Assembly (NCBI RefSeq): GCF_001182745.1
Contig: NZ_LN868938.1
Coordinates: forward strand, 1,860,001 to 1,924,000
Direction: 5' to 3'
Length of the DNA: 64,000 nt
Source: Nocardia farcinica
Lineage (GTDB): Bacteria > Actinomycetota > Actinomycetes > Mycobacteriales > Mycobacteriaceae
Part shown: piece after piece, positions 16,425-24,493 of the stretch
How the letters are laid out: every line of letters begins with the position of its first letter
Numbering within the stretch: position 1 is the stretch's first letter
Notes under the pieces: model-generated
Database searches by the model: none
The model's input: only the letters and a program-made list of their open reading frames with translations
What the model was told of the DNA's origin: nothing
Program-made: the position numbers and the translations under genes

Positions 16425-18037
16425 CCGTGTGGATCCACCGCCGCGCCGACGCCGAGGTGGCGGCCGAGCGCGCCGCCGCGACCGGACCGCTGGCCGGGTT
16501 GCGGCTGGCGGTCAAGGACAATGTGGACGTGGCGGGGCTGCCGACCACCGCCGGGTGCCCGGCCTACGCCTACCTGCCCGACACCGACGCCCCCGCCGTC
16601 GCCGCTCTGCGCGCGGCGGGCGCCGTGGTGGTCGGCAAGACCAACCTGGACCAGTTCGCGACCGGGCTGGTCGGCACCCGGTCGCCCTACGGCGCGGTAC
16701 CGGACGCGCGCCGTCCCGAATTCGTCTCCGGCGGTTCGAGTTCCGGCTCGGCGGTGGCCGTGGCGCGCGGGGAGGCCGATCTCGCGATCGGTACCGACAC
16801 CGCCGGTTCGGGCCGGGTGCCCGCCGCGTTCCAAGGGCTGGTCGGCATCAAACCGACCGTCGGCGTGGTGCGCACCGACGGAGTGGTCCCGGCGTGCCGG
16901 TCCTACGACTGCGTCACGATCTTCGCCGCCGATCCGGCGACGGCCGACCGCGCGATGGGGGTACTGGCGGCCGGGGCCGCGGGGCGGCCGTGGCCGGCCG
17001 ATGCGCGGCTGGCCGCGCCGCCGAACCCGGTCGTGGCGGTATTCGACACGTTGCCCGAACTCGACGAGGTCTGGCGGGCGGCGTTCGCGCGGACCGTCGA
17101 CGCGTTGCGCGGGCGGGGCGTGACCGTCGTGCCGATCGACCCCGCCCCGTTCCTGGCCGCCGCGCGGCTGCTCTACGACGGCGCACTCGTCGCCGAACGT
17201 TATTCGGCGGTGGGCGAATTCGTCGATGCCCACCCCGGGGAGGTCGACCCGACGGTCGGCGCCATCATCGGCGCCGCCCGCACCCATCCGGCCCACCGCC
17301 TGGTCTCCGATCTGGCGGAGCTGGACCGGCTGCGCGACCTGGCGATGGCGAGCCTGGCCGGGGCCGACGCCCTGCTGGCCCCGACCGCGCCGGGCCAGCC
17401 GACCCTGGCCGAGGTCGCCGCGGACCCGATCGGCGTGAACGCCCGACTCGGCACCTACACCAATTTCGCCAACCTGCTCGATCTGTGCGCGGTGGCCGTC
17501 CCCGCGGGCACCGCCGGCGCGGCGCAGTTCGGCGTCACCGTCTTCGCCCGCGCCTTCGAGGACGCGGTGGCGCTCGACATCGCCGCGCTGATCCGGCCGG
17601 ACGCCGCGCTCGCGCCCGTCAGCTGGCCCGCCCGGGTCGCGCCGACGCAGGAGCTGATCGTCTTCGGCGCCCACCTGCGCGACCAGCCCCTCGCCTCGCA
17701 GCTCACCGACCTCGGCGCGCGCTGGGCGGGCGAGGTGCGCACCGCCCCGCGCTACCGCTTGGCCGCGCTGAAGACGACCCCGCCGAAACCCGCGCTGACC
17801 CGGGTCGGCGAGGCCGAGACCGGGGTCGCGATCGCCGGGGAACGCTGGCTGCTCTCCCCCGCCGCGCTCGGTCGCTTCCTGGCCGCCCTGCCCGCCCCCA
17901 TGCACCTGGGCGCGGTGGAACTCGCCGACGGCAGCTGGGCCACCGGCTTCGGCTGCGAAGGCGCCGCCGCGGCCGCGGCCACCGACATCAGCGCGTACGG
18001 CGGATGGCGGGCGGCACTGGCGGCGAACGCGGTCTGA
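16421..18037 (+). CDS. atzF: Allophanate hydrolase (amidase plus C-terminal domain)
   Basis: This 538-residue amidase-signature enzyme hydrolyses allophanate to ammonia and CO2. The catalytic triad is visible: Lys32 (AVKDN), cis-Ser106 in SGGSSSGS and nucleophile Ser130 in GTDTAGSGR, with spacing equal to AtzF-type enzymes. Residues up to about 420 form the amidase. The C-terminal 115 residues (LIVFGAHLRDQPLASQLTDLGA onward) match the extra domain of allophanate hydrolases. The GTG start overlaps the carboxylase stop (GTGA, 16421-16424), so it closes a tightly coupled operon. The product is the terminal step of urea or guanidine nitrogen release. Confidence 0.93.
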   Translation: MTVWIHRRADAEVAAERAAATGPLAGLRLAVKDNVDVAGLPTTAGCPAYAYLPDTDAPAVAALRAAGAVVVGKTNLDQFATGLVGTRSPYGAVPDARRPEFVSGGSSSGSAVAVARGEADLAIGTDTAGSGRVPAAFQGLVGIKPTVGVVRTDGVVPACRSYDCVTIFAADPATADRAMGVLAAGAAGRPWPADARLAAPPNPVVAVFDTLPELDEVWRAAFARTVDALRGRGVTVVPIDPAPFLAAARLLYDGALVAERYSAVGEFVDAHPGEVDPTVGAIIGAARTHPAHRLVSDLAELDRLRDLAMASLAGADALLAPTAPGQPTLAEVAADPIGVNARLGTYTNFANLLDLCAVAVPAGTAGAAQFGVTVFARAFEDAVALDIAALIRPDAALAPVSWPARVAPTQELIVFGAHLRDQPLASQLTDLGARWAGEVRTAPRYRLAALKTTPPKPALTRVGEAETGVAIAGERWLLSPAALGRFLAALPAPMHLGAVELADGSWATGFGCEGAAAAAATDISAYGGWRAALAANAV

Positions 18038-18088
18038 GCGCCCGGAAAATGCGTTGAACGCGGCGGCCGCACCGGATACCAAGATCGC

Positions 18089-18559
18089 GTGAACGAATCG
18101 AGCGACGGCACCGCCGCGGTGCACCTGCGCAGGATCACCGCCGACAACGTCTACCGGGTATGCACACTCAGCGACACCCTGTCGGCCGACCAGCGCGGCA
18201 TGGTGGCCGACAACGGGATCTCCCTCGCGGAGGCGCACTTCGCGGACGCGGCCTGGTACCGCGCCGTCTACCTGGGCGAGGAGCCGATCGGCTTCCTGCT
18301 GCTCGACCTCGGCATGGACCCCGACGAGCCCGGCGTCTCGCTGTGGCGGTTCATGATCGCCGGGCCGCACCAGGGCAGAGGCTACGGCCGCCGGGTCCTC
18401 GAGACGGTGGTCGAGCACCTGCGCGCCCGCGGCACCACCAGCCTCTACACCAGCTACGGGCAGGGCCCCGGCAGTCCCGAGGGCTTCTACCGTTCCCTCG
18501 GCTTCGAGCCCACCGGAGAGCTGGTCGAGGACGAAATCGAGGCCGTGCTGCGCTGGTGA
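18089..18559 (+). CDS. GNAT-family N-acetyltransferase
   Basis: This 156-residue protein has the acetyl-CoA-binding motif A as GPHQGRGYGRRVLETVV (about residues 93-109) and motif B as EGFYRSLGFEPTGELVEDE. The substrate is unknown. The GTG at 18089 starts the protein about 51 nt after the allophanate hydrolase stop, so it could be the last gene of that operon or stand alone. An ECF41-type promoter for the next genes begins just after its stop, which marks a transcription boundary downstream. Confidence 0.85.
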   Translation: MNESSDGTAAVHLRRITADNVYRVCTLSDTLSADQRGMVADNGISLAEAHFADAAWYRAVYLGEEPIGFLLLDLGMDPDEPGVSLWRFMIAGPHQGRGYGRRVLETVVEHLRARGTTSLYTSYGQGPGSPEGFYRSLGFEPTGELVEDEIEAVLRW

Positions 18560-18570
18560 TTCGGCGGCGG

Positions 18571-18597
18571 TGTCACACGGCGGGCGTGGCCGGTGTC
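18571..18597 (+). promoter_or_regulatory. ECF41-type promoter upstream of the DoxX-like gene and sigJ
   Basis: TGTCACA at 18571-18577, a 16-bp gap and TGTC at 18594-18597 fit the known ECF41 promoter (TGTCACA, 16 bp, CGTC) at every position but one. It lies 37 bp upstream of the DoxX-like start and directs transcription through it into the sigma factor gene. This predicts autoregulation. Confidence 0.7.
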
Positions 18598-18633
18598 TGG
18601 ATGGGCGAACATCCGTCACCCAAGGAGTACTCG

Positions 18634-19020
18634 ATGAACCTCGCCCTGTGGATCGCCGCCGGACTGCTCGCCTTCGTCGCGCTCGGCGGCGGTGTCGGCA
18701 AGACGTTCTTCCCGGTCGAGAAGCTGGCCGCCGCGCCGGGCGGCGGCTGGACCGCGGCCGTGCGTCCCGGCTTCGTCAGGACGCTCGGCGGTGTGGAGCT
18801 GCTGGCGGCGGCCGGCCTGATCCTGCCGCCGCTGCTCGGCATCGCCCCGGCGCTGGTGCCGGTCACCGCCGCCTGCTGGGTGGTGCTGATGATCGGTGCG
18901 ATCATCACCCATGTCCGGCACGACGGGTGGGGCGTGTTCGTCGCCCTGAACGTGACCTACCTCGTCCTGGCGGCGTTCATCGCCTGGGGCCGGTTCGGGC
19001 CGCAGCCCTTCGCGGCCTGA
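18634..19020 (+). CDS. DoxX-like integral membrane protein
   Basis: This 128-residue protein has about four hydrophobic helices: residues 3-20, the LGGVELLAAAGLILPPLLG stretch, VPVTAACWVVLMIGAIITHV and FVALNVTYLVLAAFIAW. That is the DoxX-like layout. Its function is unknown; DoxX-type proteins accompany redox or detoxification functions and are recognised partners of ECF41 sigma factors. The ATG at 18634 has AAGGAG 7 nt before it; an upstream in-frame ATG at 18601 lacks such a site. It precedes sigJ by 33 nt, behind the ECF41-type promoter. Confidence 0.82.
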   Translation: MNLALWIAAGLLAFVALGGGVGKTFFPVEKLAAAPGGGWTAAVRPGFVRTLGGVELLAAAGLILPPLLGIAPALVPVTAACWVVLMIGAIITHVRHDGWGVFVALNVTYLVLAAFIAWGRFGPQPFAA

Positions 19021-19053
19021 GCACCCCGCCGGACAGGAAGGAGACCCACCGTC

Positions 19054-19950
19054 ATGAGCACCGCCGACGCCGCGACCGACGCCTTCGTCGCACACCGCAA
19101 CCTGCTCTTCACCGTCGCCTACGAGATGCTCGGTTCGGCCGCCGATGCCGAGGACGTGCTCCAGGAGACGTGGTTGCGCTGGCGCACGGTCGATCGTGAC
19201 CAGGTGCGCGACGACCGCGCCTACCTGGTGCGGATCACCGCCCGCCAGTCGCTCAACCGGCTGCGCACCCTGCAACGACGCAAGGAGTCCTACGTCGGTC
19301 CGTGGCTGCCCGAGCCGCTGCTCACCACGCCCGACATCGCCGAGGACGCCGAACTCGCCGAGAGCCTGTCGATGGCGATGATGCTGGTGCTGGAGACGCT
19401 GGCGCCGACCGAACGGGCGGTGTTCGTGCTGCGCGAGGTCTTCGACTTCGGCTACGACGAGATCGCCGCCGCCGTCGGCAGGGTGCCGACGGCGGTGCGC
19501 CAGATCGCGCACCGGGCGCGCAAGCACGTCGAGGCCCGTCGCCCGCGGGAGGCGGTGTCGGCGAGCCGGACGCGGGAGGTGCTCGAACAGTTCCAGCGGG
19601 CGATCGAGACCAGGGACCTGAGCGGCCTGCTCGAACTGCTGGCCCCCGAGGTCGTGCTCGTCGGCGACGGCGGTGGCGTCAAGCAGGCGGTGCTGCGGCC
19701 GATTCTCGGCGCGCGCAAGGTCGCCACCCTCTTCCTCGGCGGACTGCGCAAGGTACCGGGGGCGCTGACCCTCGGTCTCACCCACGTCAACGGAAGCCCG
19801 GCGCTGGTGGTGTACCTCGACGGCGAGCTCGACGGGGTGATGGCCGTCGACCACGACGGCGCGCACATCACCGGTATGTACTACGTCCGCAATCCGCACA
19901 AGCTGACCCATCTCGGCGCGGAGACGCCGCTGACGGTCAGCCGCGGGTGA
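19054..19950 (+). CDS. sigJ: ECF41-group sigma factor (SigJ-like) with SnoaL C-terminal domain
   Basis: This 298-residue sigma factor has sigma-2 (residues about 8-75, with LLFTVAYEMLGSAADAEDVLQETWLRW), sigma-4 (about 112-165) and a SnoaL-like C-terminal domain. It carries the three landmarks of group ECF41: the linker motif YVGPWLPEPL, DGGG in GDGGGVKQA, and NPHKL near the end (normally NPDKL). In this group the C-terminal domain replaces an anti-sigma factor as the regulator. The ribosome binding site AGGAAGGAG precedes the ATG. The stop lies 14 nt inside the converging serine-hydrolase gene. Confidence 0.92.
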   Translation: MSTADAATDAFVAHRNLLFTVAYEMLGSAADAEDVLQETWLRWRTVDRDQVRDDRAYLVRITARQSLNRLRTLQRRKESYVGPWLPEPLLTTPDIAEDAELAESLSMAMMLVLETLAPTERAVFVLREVFDFGYDEIAAAVGRVPTAVRQIAHRARKHVEARRPREAVSASRTREVLEQFQRAIETRDLSGLLELLAPEVVLVGDGGGVKQAVLRPILGARKVATLFLGGLRKVPGALTLGLTHVNGSPALVVYLDGELDGVMAVDHDGAHITGMYYVRNPHKLTHLGAETPLTVSRG

Positions 19951-21541
19951 AGGTGCCCATGCCGTCCTGGTCGTAGTACTCGAGGGTCAACCGGTCGCCG
20001 TCGAACCGGGCCTGCGACACCGTGCCCGGGTCGGCGCCCTCGCCGGACGGGGTGAAGGCGAAGGTGTCGCCGTCCCAGTGCCGCAGCGGCACGACGGTGC
20101 CGGCCGGGCCGAGGGTGACGGTCAGCTCGTCGCCGCGGACGGCGACGGTGGCGGGGCCGTAGTAGGCGTTGGCGTAGGTGCCCGCGTAGTCGGTCAGGGG
20201 ACGGGCGGGTGCGGGCGCCTGCGGCGGCTCTTTGCCGACCAGGTCGCCCTTCGGGGCGTCGAGTTGATCGAAGGCTTCGGTGTAGAGTCCGCGCCAGTCC
20301 TCACGCACCTCGCCGAACTGCACCAGGTCGGCGAACTCGGCGTTGAGCGTCTCCGGGACACCGCGCGGCGCGGCGTTGGTGAGCGTCACGATGCCGACAC
20401 CGGCCGAGGGGATCATCGTGAACGCGGTGCCGGCGCCGAGATTGAACGCACCGGAATGGCTGAGCACCACCCGGCCCGCCGGGGAGGTGCCGACGTTGAA
20501 GCCGAAGCCGTAGAACCCCGCCCTGGCGTCGGGGTTCGCGGGCGGCGCGGACATCATCTGCGGGGAGACCGCGGGCAGCAGCGCCGCGGGCGGCACGATC
20601 TCGCGACCCTCGACGCTGCCGTCGCCCAGCATCATGGTCAGCCACCGCGTCATGTCGCGGGCCGACGAGCTGACCCCGCCCGCGGGCGACTGCGCGTCCG
20701 GTCGGCGCGGTGGATCGGCGGGCCGGTAGGCGCCGTCGACGAGAACGTGGCCGACCGCCCGGTCGCCGCGGGCGACGAAATCGGCGTAGCGCGAACTGGT
20801 CGCCGTCATCCCGAGCGGTTCGTAGATCTCGCGCTGCGACAGCGTCTCCCAGTCGGTGCCTGCCGCCTGCGCGACCGCGGACGCCGCCGCTGTCAGGCCG
20901 AAGTTGGTGTAGGCGTAGGAATCGCGGAACGGCGCCAGCGGCAGCTGCCGCAGCCGCGCCAGGATCGCCGCGCGGTCGTAGCCGAGATCCTCCAGCAGAT
21001 CACCGGCGTGGTCGGGCAGCCCCGAGCGATGCGCGTACAGATCCCCCACCGTGACGTGGTCGCCGACGTAGGGGTCGGCGAGGGTGAACTCCGGCGACAG
21101 TCGCCGCACCGGCGTGTCCCACGCCACCCGGCCCGCGGCCACCTCCCGCGCCACCACCGTCGCGCCGATCGGCTTGGACAGCGAGGCCAGCTGGAACACC
21201 GTGTCCGGGCCGACCGGCTCCCCGGTCGTGACGTCCCGGACGCCGAACCCCTTGCTGTAGACCACTTTTCCGTCGTGCACGACGGCCACCGCCATGCCGG
21301 GGATCTTCGTGGCGTCCATGAGTTCGCCCGCGATGCGGTCGAGCTCGCCGACCGCCCGGTCCACCTGGCCGTCCGGGATCGCCACCCCCGCGACCTCGTT
21401 CGGCGGTAGTTCTCCCGCCGCGGCCGGAGATCGCGGTGCCGAGCTGGTCGTCGCCGCGTCGCCGCCGGAGTCGTCGGCGCAGGCTCCGACGACGAGCCCC
21501 AGCGCCAGCAGCCCCACGGCCACGCGTCGACGACCCGGCAC
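19937..21541 (-). CDS. Beta-lactamase-family serine hydrolase lipoprotein
   Basis: This 534-residue protein has an N-terminal signal with lipobox VVGAC (Cys21 with the chosen start) and a Ser/Asp/Thr linker. A class C beta-lactamase/D-alanyl-D-alanine-peptidase-like domain follows, with SLSK (nucleophile Ser and Lys), YTNF (Y-x-N) and HSG motifs. A C-terminal beta-rich domain of about 100 residues (YAGTYANAYYGPATVAVRGDELTVTLG) resembles that of lipocalin-tailed esterase/peptidase relatives. The GTG at 21541 was chosen because GAGGAGG lies 8 nt upstream; the frame is open to 21574. It is probably anchored outside the membrane; the substrate is unknown. It overlaps sigJ by 14 nt at the 3' end. 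Confidence 0.87.
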   Translation of the reverse strand: MPGRRRVAVGLLALGLVVGACADDSGGDAATTSSAPRSPAAAGELPPNEVAGVAIPDGQVDRAVGELDRIAGELMDATKIPGMAVAVVHDGKVVYSKGFGVRDVTTGEPVGPDTVFQLASLSKPIGATVVAREVAAGRVAWDTPVRRLSPEFTLADPYVGDHVTVGDLYAHRSGLPDHAGDLLEDLGYDRAAILARLRQLPLAPFRDSYAYTNFGLTAAASAVAQAAGTDWETLSQREIYEPLGMTATSSRYADFVARGDRAVGHVLVDGAYRPADPPRRPDAQSPAGGVSSSARDMTRWLTMMLGDGSVEGREIVPPAALLPAVSPQMMSAPPANPDARAGFYGFGFNVGTSPAGRVVLSHSGAFNLGAGTAFTMIPSAGVGIVTLTNAAPRGVPETLNAEFADLVQFGEVREDWRGLYTEAFDQLDAPKGDLVGKEPPQAPAPARPLTDYAGTYANAYYGPATVAVRGDELTVTLGPAGTVVPLRHWDGDTFAFTPSGEGADPGTVSQARFDGDRLTLEYYDQDGMGTFTRG

Positions 21542-21641
21542 GGCCCTCACCTCCTCGGACGAGTTGCACGGCACAGTGCGTCGAGCCTAGCCCCGGCAAC
21601 CGCCCGGCAACGCCGAATCGAGGAAGACCGGAGGTTGCCGG

Positions 21642-22199
21642 TCAGTTCCCCTCGAGCCCCGCACCGTGATTCGGATTCGTGCAGATCGTCCCCTCACACG
21701 GCACCTGACCGCCGTCCCCGTTCGGGTTCGGCATCTCGGCACCACCGTTCTCCGCCGGATCCGGCCCCGCACCGTGATTCGGATTCGTGCAGATCGTCCC
21801 CTCACACGGCACCTGACCGCCGTCCCCGTTCGGGTTCGGCATCTCGGCACCACCGTTCTCCGCCGGATCCGGCCCCGCACCGTGATTCGGATTCGTGCAG
21901 ATCGTCCCCTCACACGGCACCTGACTGCCGTCCCCGTTGGGGTTGGGCATCATCGGCACGGACGGCGCGGGCGGCGCCGGATTCGATCCCGGATTCGGCC
22001 CGGGCGCGGGATTCGGCTGCGACGCGCCGTGCTCGTCGTGCGGCGCCGCCGAGGTCGGGGCGGTCGGCGGCGGTGTGGACACCGATGTCGCGGTGACCGT
22101 GGTGCGGCTGGTGCCGGTCGTCGGGGTCGGCGACGAATCGTCCGAACATCCCGCGGCCAACACGCCCGCCAGCGCCACGGCGACGACCAGCTTCTTCAT
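21642..22199 (-). CDS. Repeat lipoprotein with three 36-residue CEGTIC repeats
   Basis: This 185-residue protein has a signal peptide MKKLVVAVALAGVLAAGC (lipidation at Cys18) and a Thr/Pro/Ser-rich stalk. A region of three near-identical 36-residue repeats follows, each with MPNPNGDGGQVPCEGTICTN followed by PNHG and an acidic linker ending GGAE; the last copy is cut short. Each repeat has exactly two cysteines spaced C-x4-C, so one disulfide per repeat outside the cell is likely. No function is recognised. The ATG at 22199 follows AGGGGAGGGTT. The near-identity of the repeat DNA points to recent expansion. Confidence 0.85.
   Translation of the reverse strand: MKKLVVAVALAGVLAAGCSDDSSPTPTTGTSRTTVTATSVSTPPPTAPTSAAPHDEHGASQPNPAPGPNPGSNPAPPAPSVPMMPNPNGDGSQVPCEGTICTNPNHGAGPDPAENGGAEMPNPNGDGGQVPCEGTICTNPNHGAGPDPAENGGAEMPNPNGDGGQVPCEGTICTNPNHGAGLEGN
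21661..21960 (-). repeat. 108-bp tandem coding repeat, nearly three copies
   Basis: The unit beginning GCACCGTGATTCGGATTCGT on the + strand starts at 21661, 21769 and 21877, exactly 108 bp apart. The first two units look identical; the third (N-terminal in the protein) differs at a few bases, one of which changes Gly to Ser before Gln. The repeat unit is the 36-codon unit of the lipoprotein, so copy number can change without a frameshift. Confidence 0.92.
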
Positions 22200-22344
22200 C
22201 GGAACCCTCCCCTTCAGGCGGCCGGTCGCCCGGCAGCCAAGCAATTGATCGGCAAATCTCCGGTCAGCGTAACGCCCATCCCGCGCGAATCCGGGGCACT
22301 CCGCTCCCGGCGCGCCCGAGCGGCCGAACATCGGCCGCTCGGAC

Positions 22345-22375
22345 TTGTCTTGGAGTGCGCTCCAGGTCTTAGCGT
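22345..22375 (+). promoter_or_regulatory. MerR-type promoter of the LLM oxidoreductase gene
   Basis: TTGTCT (22345-22350) and TAGCGT (22370-22375) are separated by 19 bp, the long spacer typical of MerR-activated promoters. The spacer carries the inverted repeat TGGAG-TGCG-CTCCA. The expected transcript start is about 30 bp before the ATG at 22410. No MerR gene is in the window. Confidence 0.6.
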
Positions 22376-22409
22376 GAAGGCACACGCTGACCGGCAACGA
22401 GGAGACCTC

Positions 22410-23285
22410 ATGGAGCTCGGCTTCCATCTTCCGATCTTCGACATCGACGGCGGGACCTCCGCCATCGCGGGCGAACTGGCACGGGCGGGCGCGGCGGCCG
22501 AGGCCGCGGGAGCCACCTGGCTGTCGTTCATGGACCACTACTTCCAGATCGAGCCGACCGGCCTGCCCGCGGAGGCCAACATGTTGGAGGGCTACACCGC
22601 GCTGGGCTTTCTCGCCGCCCACACCGCCACGGTGGAGCTGGGCCTGCTGGTCACCGGGGTGACCTATCGCCATCCCGGCCTGCTGGCCAAGATCGTCACC
22701 ACCCTCGACGTGCTCTCCGGCGGACGCGCGGTGCTCGGGCTCGGGGCGGCCTGGTACGAGCGCGAACACCGCGGGCTCGGCGTCGACTACCCGCCGCTGG
22801 CCGAGCGTTTCGAGCGCCTGGAGGAGACGCTGCGGATCTGCGCGCAGATGTGGGACCCGCAGAACAACGGCCCGTTCGAGGGCAAGCACTACCGCCTGGC
22901 GGAGACACTGTGCGCACCACAACCCCTGCACCGGCCGCGGGTGCTGATCGGCGGCGGCGGCGAGCAGAAGACGTTGCGGCTGGTGGCGCGTTACGGCGAC
23001 GCCTGCAATCTGTTCGGCACCTCGCCGCAGGACGTCGAACACAAGCTGGACGTGCTGCGCAGGCACTGCGAGGCCGAGGGCCGCGACTACGACCGGATCC
23101 GCAAGACCATCCTGGCGAACAATCCCCGCCCCGCCCCGGAGACCCGCGACGAATTCGTCCGGGCGATGGCCGACTACGCGAAACTGGGCATCGACCAGGT
23201 GATCGTCACGCCGACGACCGGCTCCCCCGCGGCCTGGATCGAGGGCATGGCGCCGGCCGTGCCGCAGTTGGCCGACCTGGGCTAG
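22410..23285 (+). CDS. LLM-family oxidoreductase, probably F420-dependent
   Basis: This 291-residue protein is a luciferase-like monooxygenase-fold enzyme. Features include MELGFHLPIFD at the start, ELGLLVTGVTYRHPGLLAKIVTTLDVLSGGR, GLGAAWYEREHRGLGVDYPP and the closing VLIGGGGEQKTLRLVARYGDACN. Actinobacterial members of this subgroup use coenzyme F420 rather than FMN; the substrate is unknown. A GAGGAG site precedes the ATG. It is monocistronic, driven by a MerR-type promoter. Its TAG and the TAG of the converging HMG-CoA synthase gene share the palindrome CTAG (23282-23285), so the two genes overlap by four bases. Confidence 0.87.
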   Translation: MELGFHLPIFDIDGGTSAIAGELARAGAAAEAAGATWLSFMDHYFQIEPTGLPAEANMLEGYTALGFLAAHTATVELGLLVTGVTYRHPGLLAKIVTTLDVLSGGRAVLGLGAAWYEREHRGLGVDYPPLAERFERLEETLRICAQMWDPQNNGPFEGKHYRLAETLCAPQPLHRPRVLIGGGGEQKTLRLVARYGDACNLFGTSPQDVEHKLDVLRRHCEAEGRDYDRIRKTILANNPRPAPETRDEFVRAMADYAKLGIDQVIVTPTTGSPAAWIEGMAPAVPQLADLG

Positions 23286-24493
23286 TCCGCGCCTGCCTGG
23301 TCCACGGTGACCGGCAGCGGTTCGCGGGCCTCGTAGATCCGCTTGTGCCCGGAGATCGCCGCCAGCCGGAAGTGGCGACGGGTCTGGGCGGGGAGGGCGT
23401 GATACCGGCCGTCGGTCGGCGTGCCCGCTTCGTGCAGCGCCCGGTACTCGTCGTACCCGAGCGGCTCGCGGGTGGCGATCGCCGCGCGGGTCGCCTCGGT
23501 GCGCAGATGCCGCCGATAGCCGGGGACGACGACGCCGCCGAAGAACTCGGCGACGCTCCCGGACCCGTAGCTCACGAAGGCCAGCGGACGGCCGGACAGG
23601 TCGTCGGCGTGGTCGAGCAGCGACATCAGCCCGAGGTAGAGGGAGGCGGTGTAGCTGTTGCCGACGGTGCGGTTGTAGTGGGTGGTGTGCGCGACGGCGG
23701 ACTCGATCGCGTCGGGGTCCGCGCGGTGGCCCTGGCTTTCGAGCAGGTGTCGGTGGGCTTTGTAGGCCATCCTGGTGAACGGCTGGTGGTAGCAGAAGGC
23801 CGCGAACTCGCCGAGGTCGCGCCCGCCCCGGCGCCGGTAGTCGCTCCACGCCTCCTGCGCGGCCTTCTGATAGGCGTTGACCGAGGTCTTGCCGTCCACC
23901 AGCGCGGCACTGCGGTAGTTGGGCCGCCAGAAGTCCATGATGTCGGCACTATAGAGCCCCGAGGGCATTTCGAACGCCACGATGCCCGGATCCGCGGTGA
24001 CCAGCATCGCGACCGCGGCGGCGCCCTGGGTCGGCTCGCCGGGGCTGTCCAGGTCGTACTTCGCGACGTCGGCGGCGATGACGAGCACCCGTTGCGCCGG
24101 GTCGCGCGCGATCAGGCCGGCGGCGAACTGAAGCCCGGCGGTGCCGCCGTAGCAGGCCTGTTTGAGTTCCACCACCCGCGCGGAATTGGGCAGCCCGATC
24201 AGCGGATGCAGGTACAGGCCGGCCGATTTCGACTGGTCCACCCCGCTTTCGGTGGCCAACAGCACGGTCCGGATGTCCTCGGCGCCGTGCCGCTCGAGCA
24301 CCGGCGCGGCCGCGGCCGCGGCGAGGGTGACGACGTCCTCGTCGGCGGCGGCGACGCTCATCGTCTCCTGGCCGATGCCCAGGCGGAACTTGTCGACGTC
24401 GACGCCGAGGCGGTCGGCGAGCAGGACGTGATCCAGGGCGTAATGGGTGGTGGCGAAGCTGAGGTCGTGGATTCCGACCGCGGTGGTGGTCAT
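23282..24493 (-). CDS. mvaS: Hydroxymethylglutaryl-CoA synthase
   Basis: This 403-residue enzyme condenses acetyl-CoA with acetoacetyl-CoA, the first committed step of the mevalonate pathway. The catalytic triad is visible as Glu in GIGQETM, Cys in KQACYGGTAG and His in FCYHQPFTRM. The thiolase-fold glycine loop YGSGSVAEFFGG lies near the end. It is the last gene of the leftward terpenoid operon. Its ATG overlaps the stop of mvaA (ATGA, 24490-24493), and its stop is shared head-on with the LLM gene. The length is normal for actinobacterial HMG-CoA synthases. Confidence 0.95.
   Translation of the reverse strand: MTTTAVGIHDLSFATTHYALDHVLLADRLGVDVDKFRLGIGQETMSVAAADEDVVTLAAAAAAPVLERHGAEDIRTVLLATESGVDQSKSAGLYLHPLIGLPNSARVVELKQACYGGTAGLQFAAGLIARDPAQRVLVIAADVAKYDLDSPGEPTQGAAAVAMLVTADPGIVAFEMPSGLYSADIMDFWRPNYRSAALVDGKTSVNAYQKAAQEAWSDYRRRGGRDLGEFAAFCYHQPFTRMAYKAHRHLLESQGHRADPDAIESAVAHTTHYNRTVGNSYTASLYLGLMSLLDHADDLSGRPLAFVSYGSGSVAEFFGGVVVPGYRRHLRTEATRAAIATREPLGYDEYRALHEAGTPTDGRYHALPAQTRRHFRLAAISGHKRIYEAREPLPVTVDQAGAD

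Noticed and set aside
21661..21960. CRISPR-like repeat array
   Set aside because: The 108-bp units are contiguous, in frame and translated as protein repeats; there are no spacers and no cas genes.
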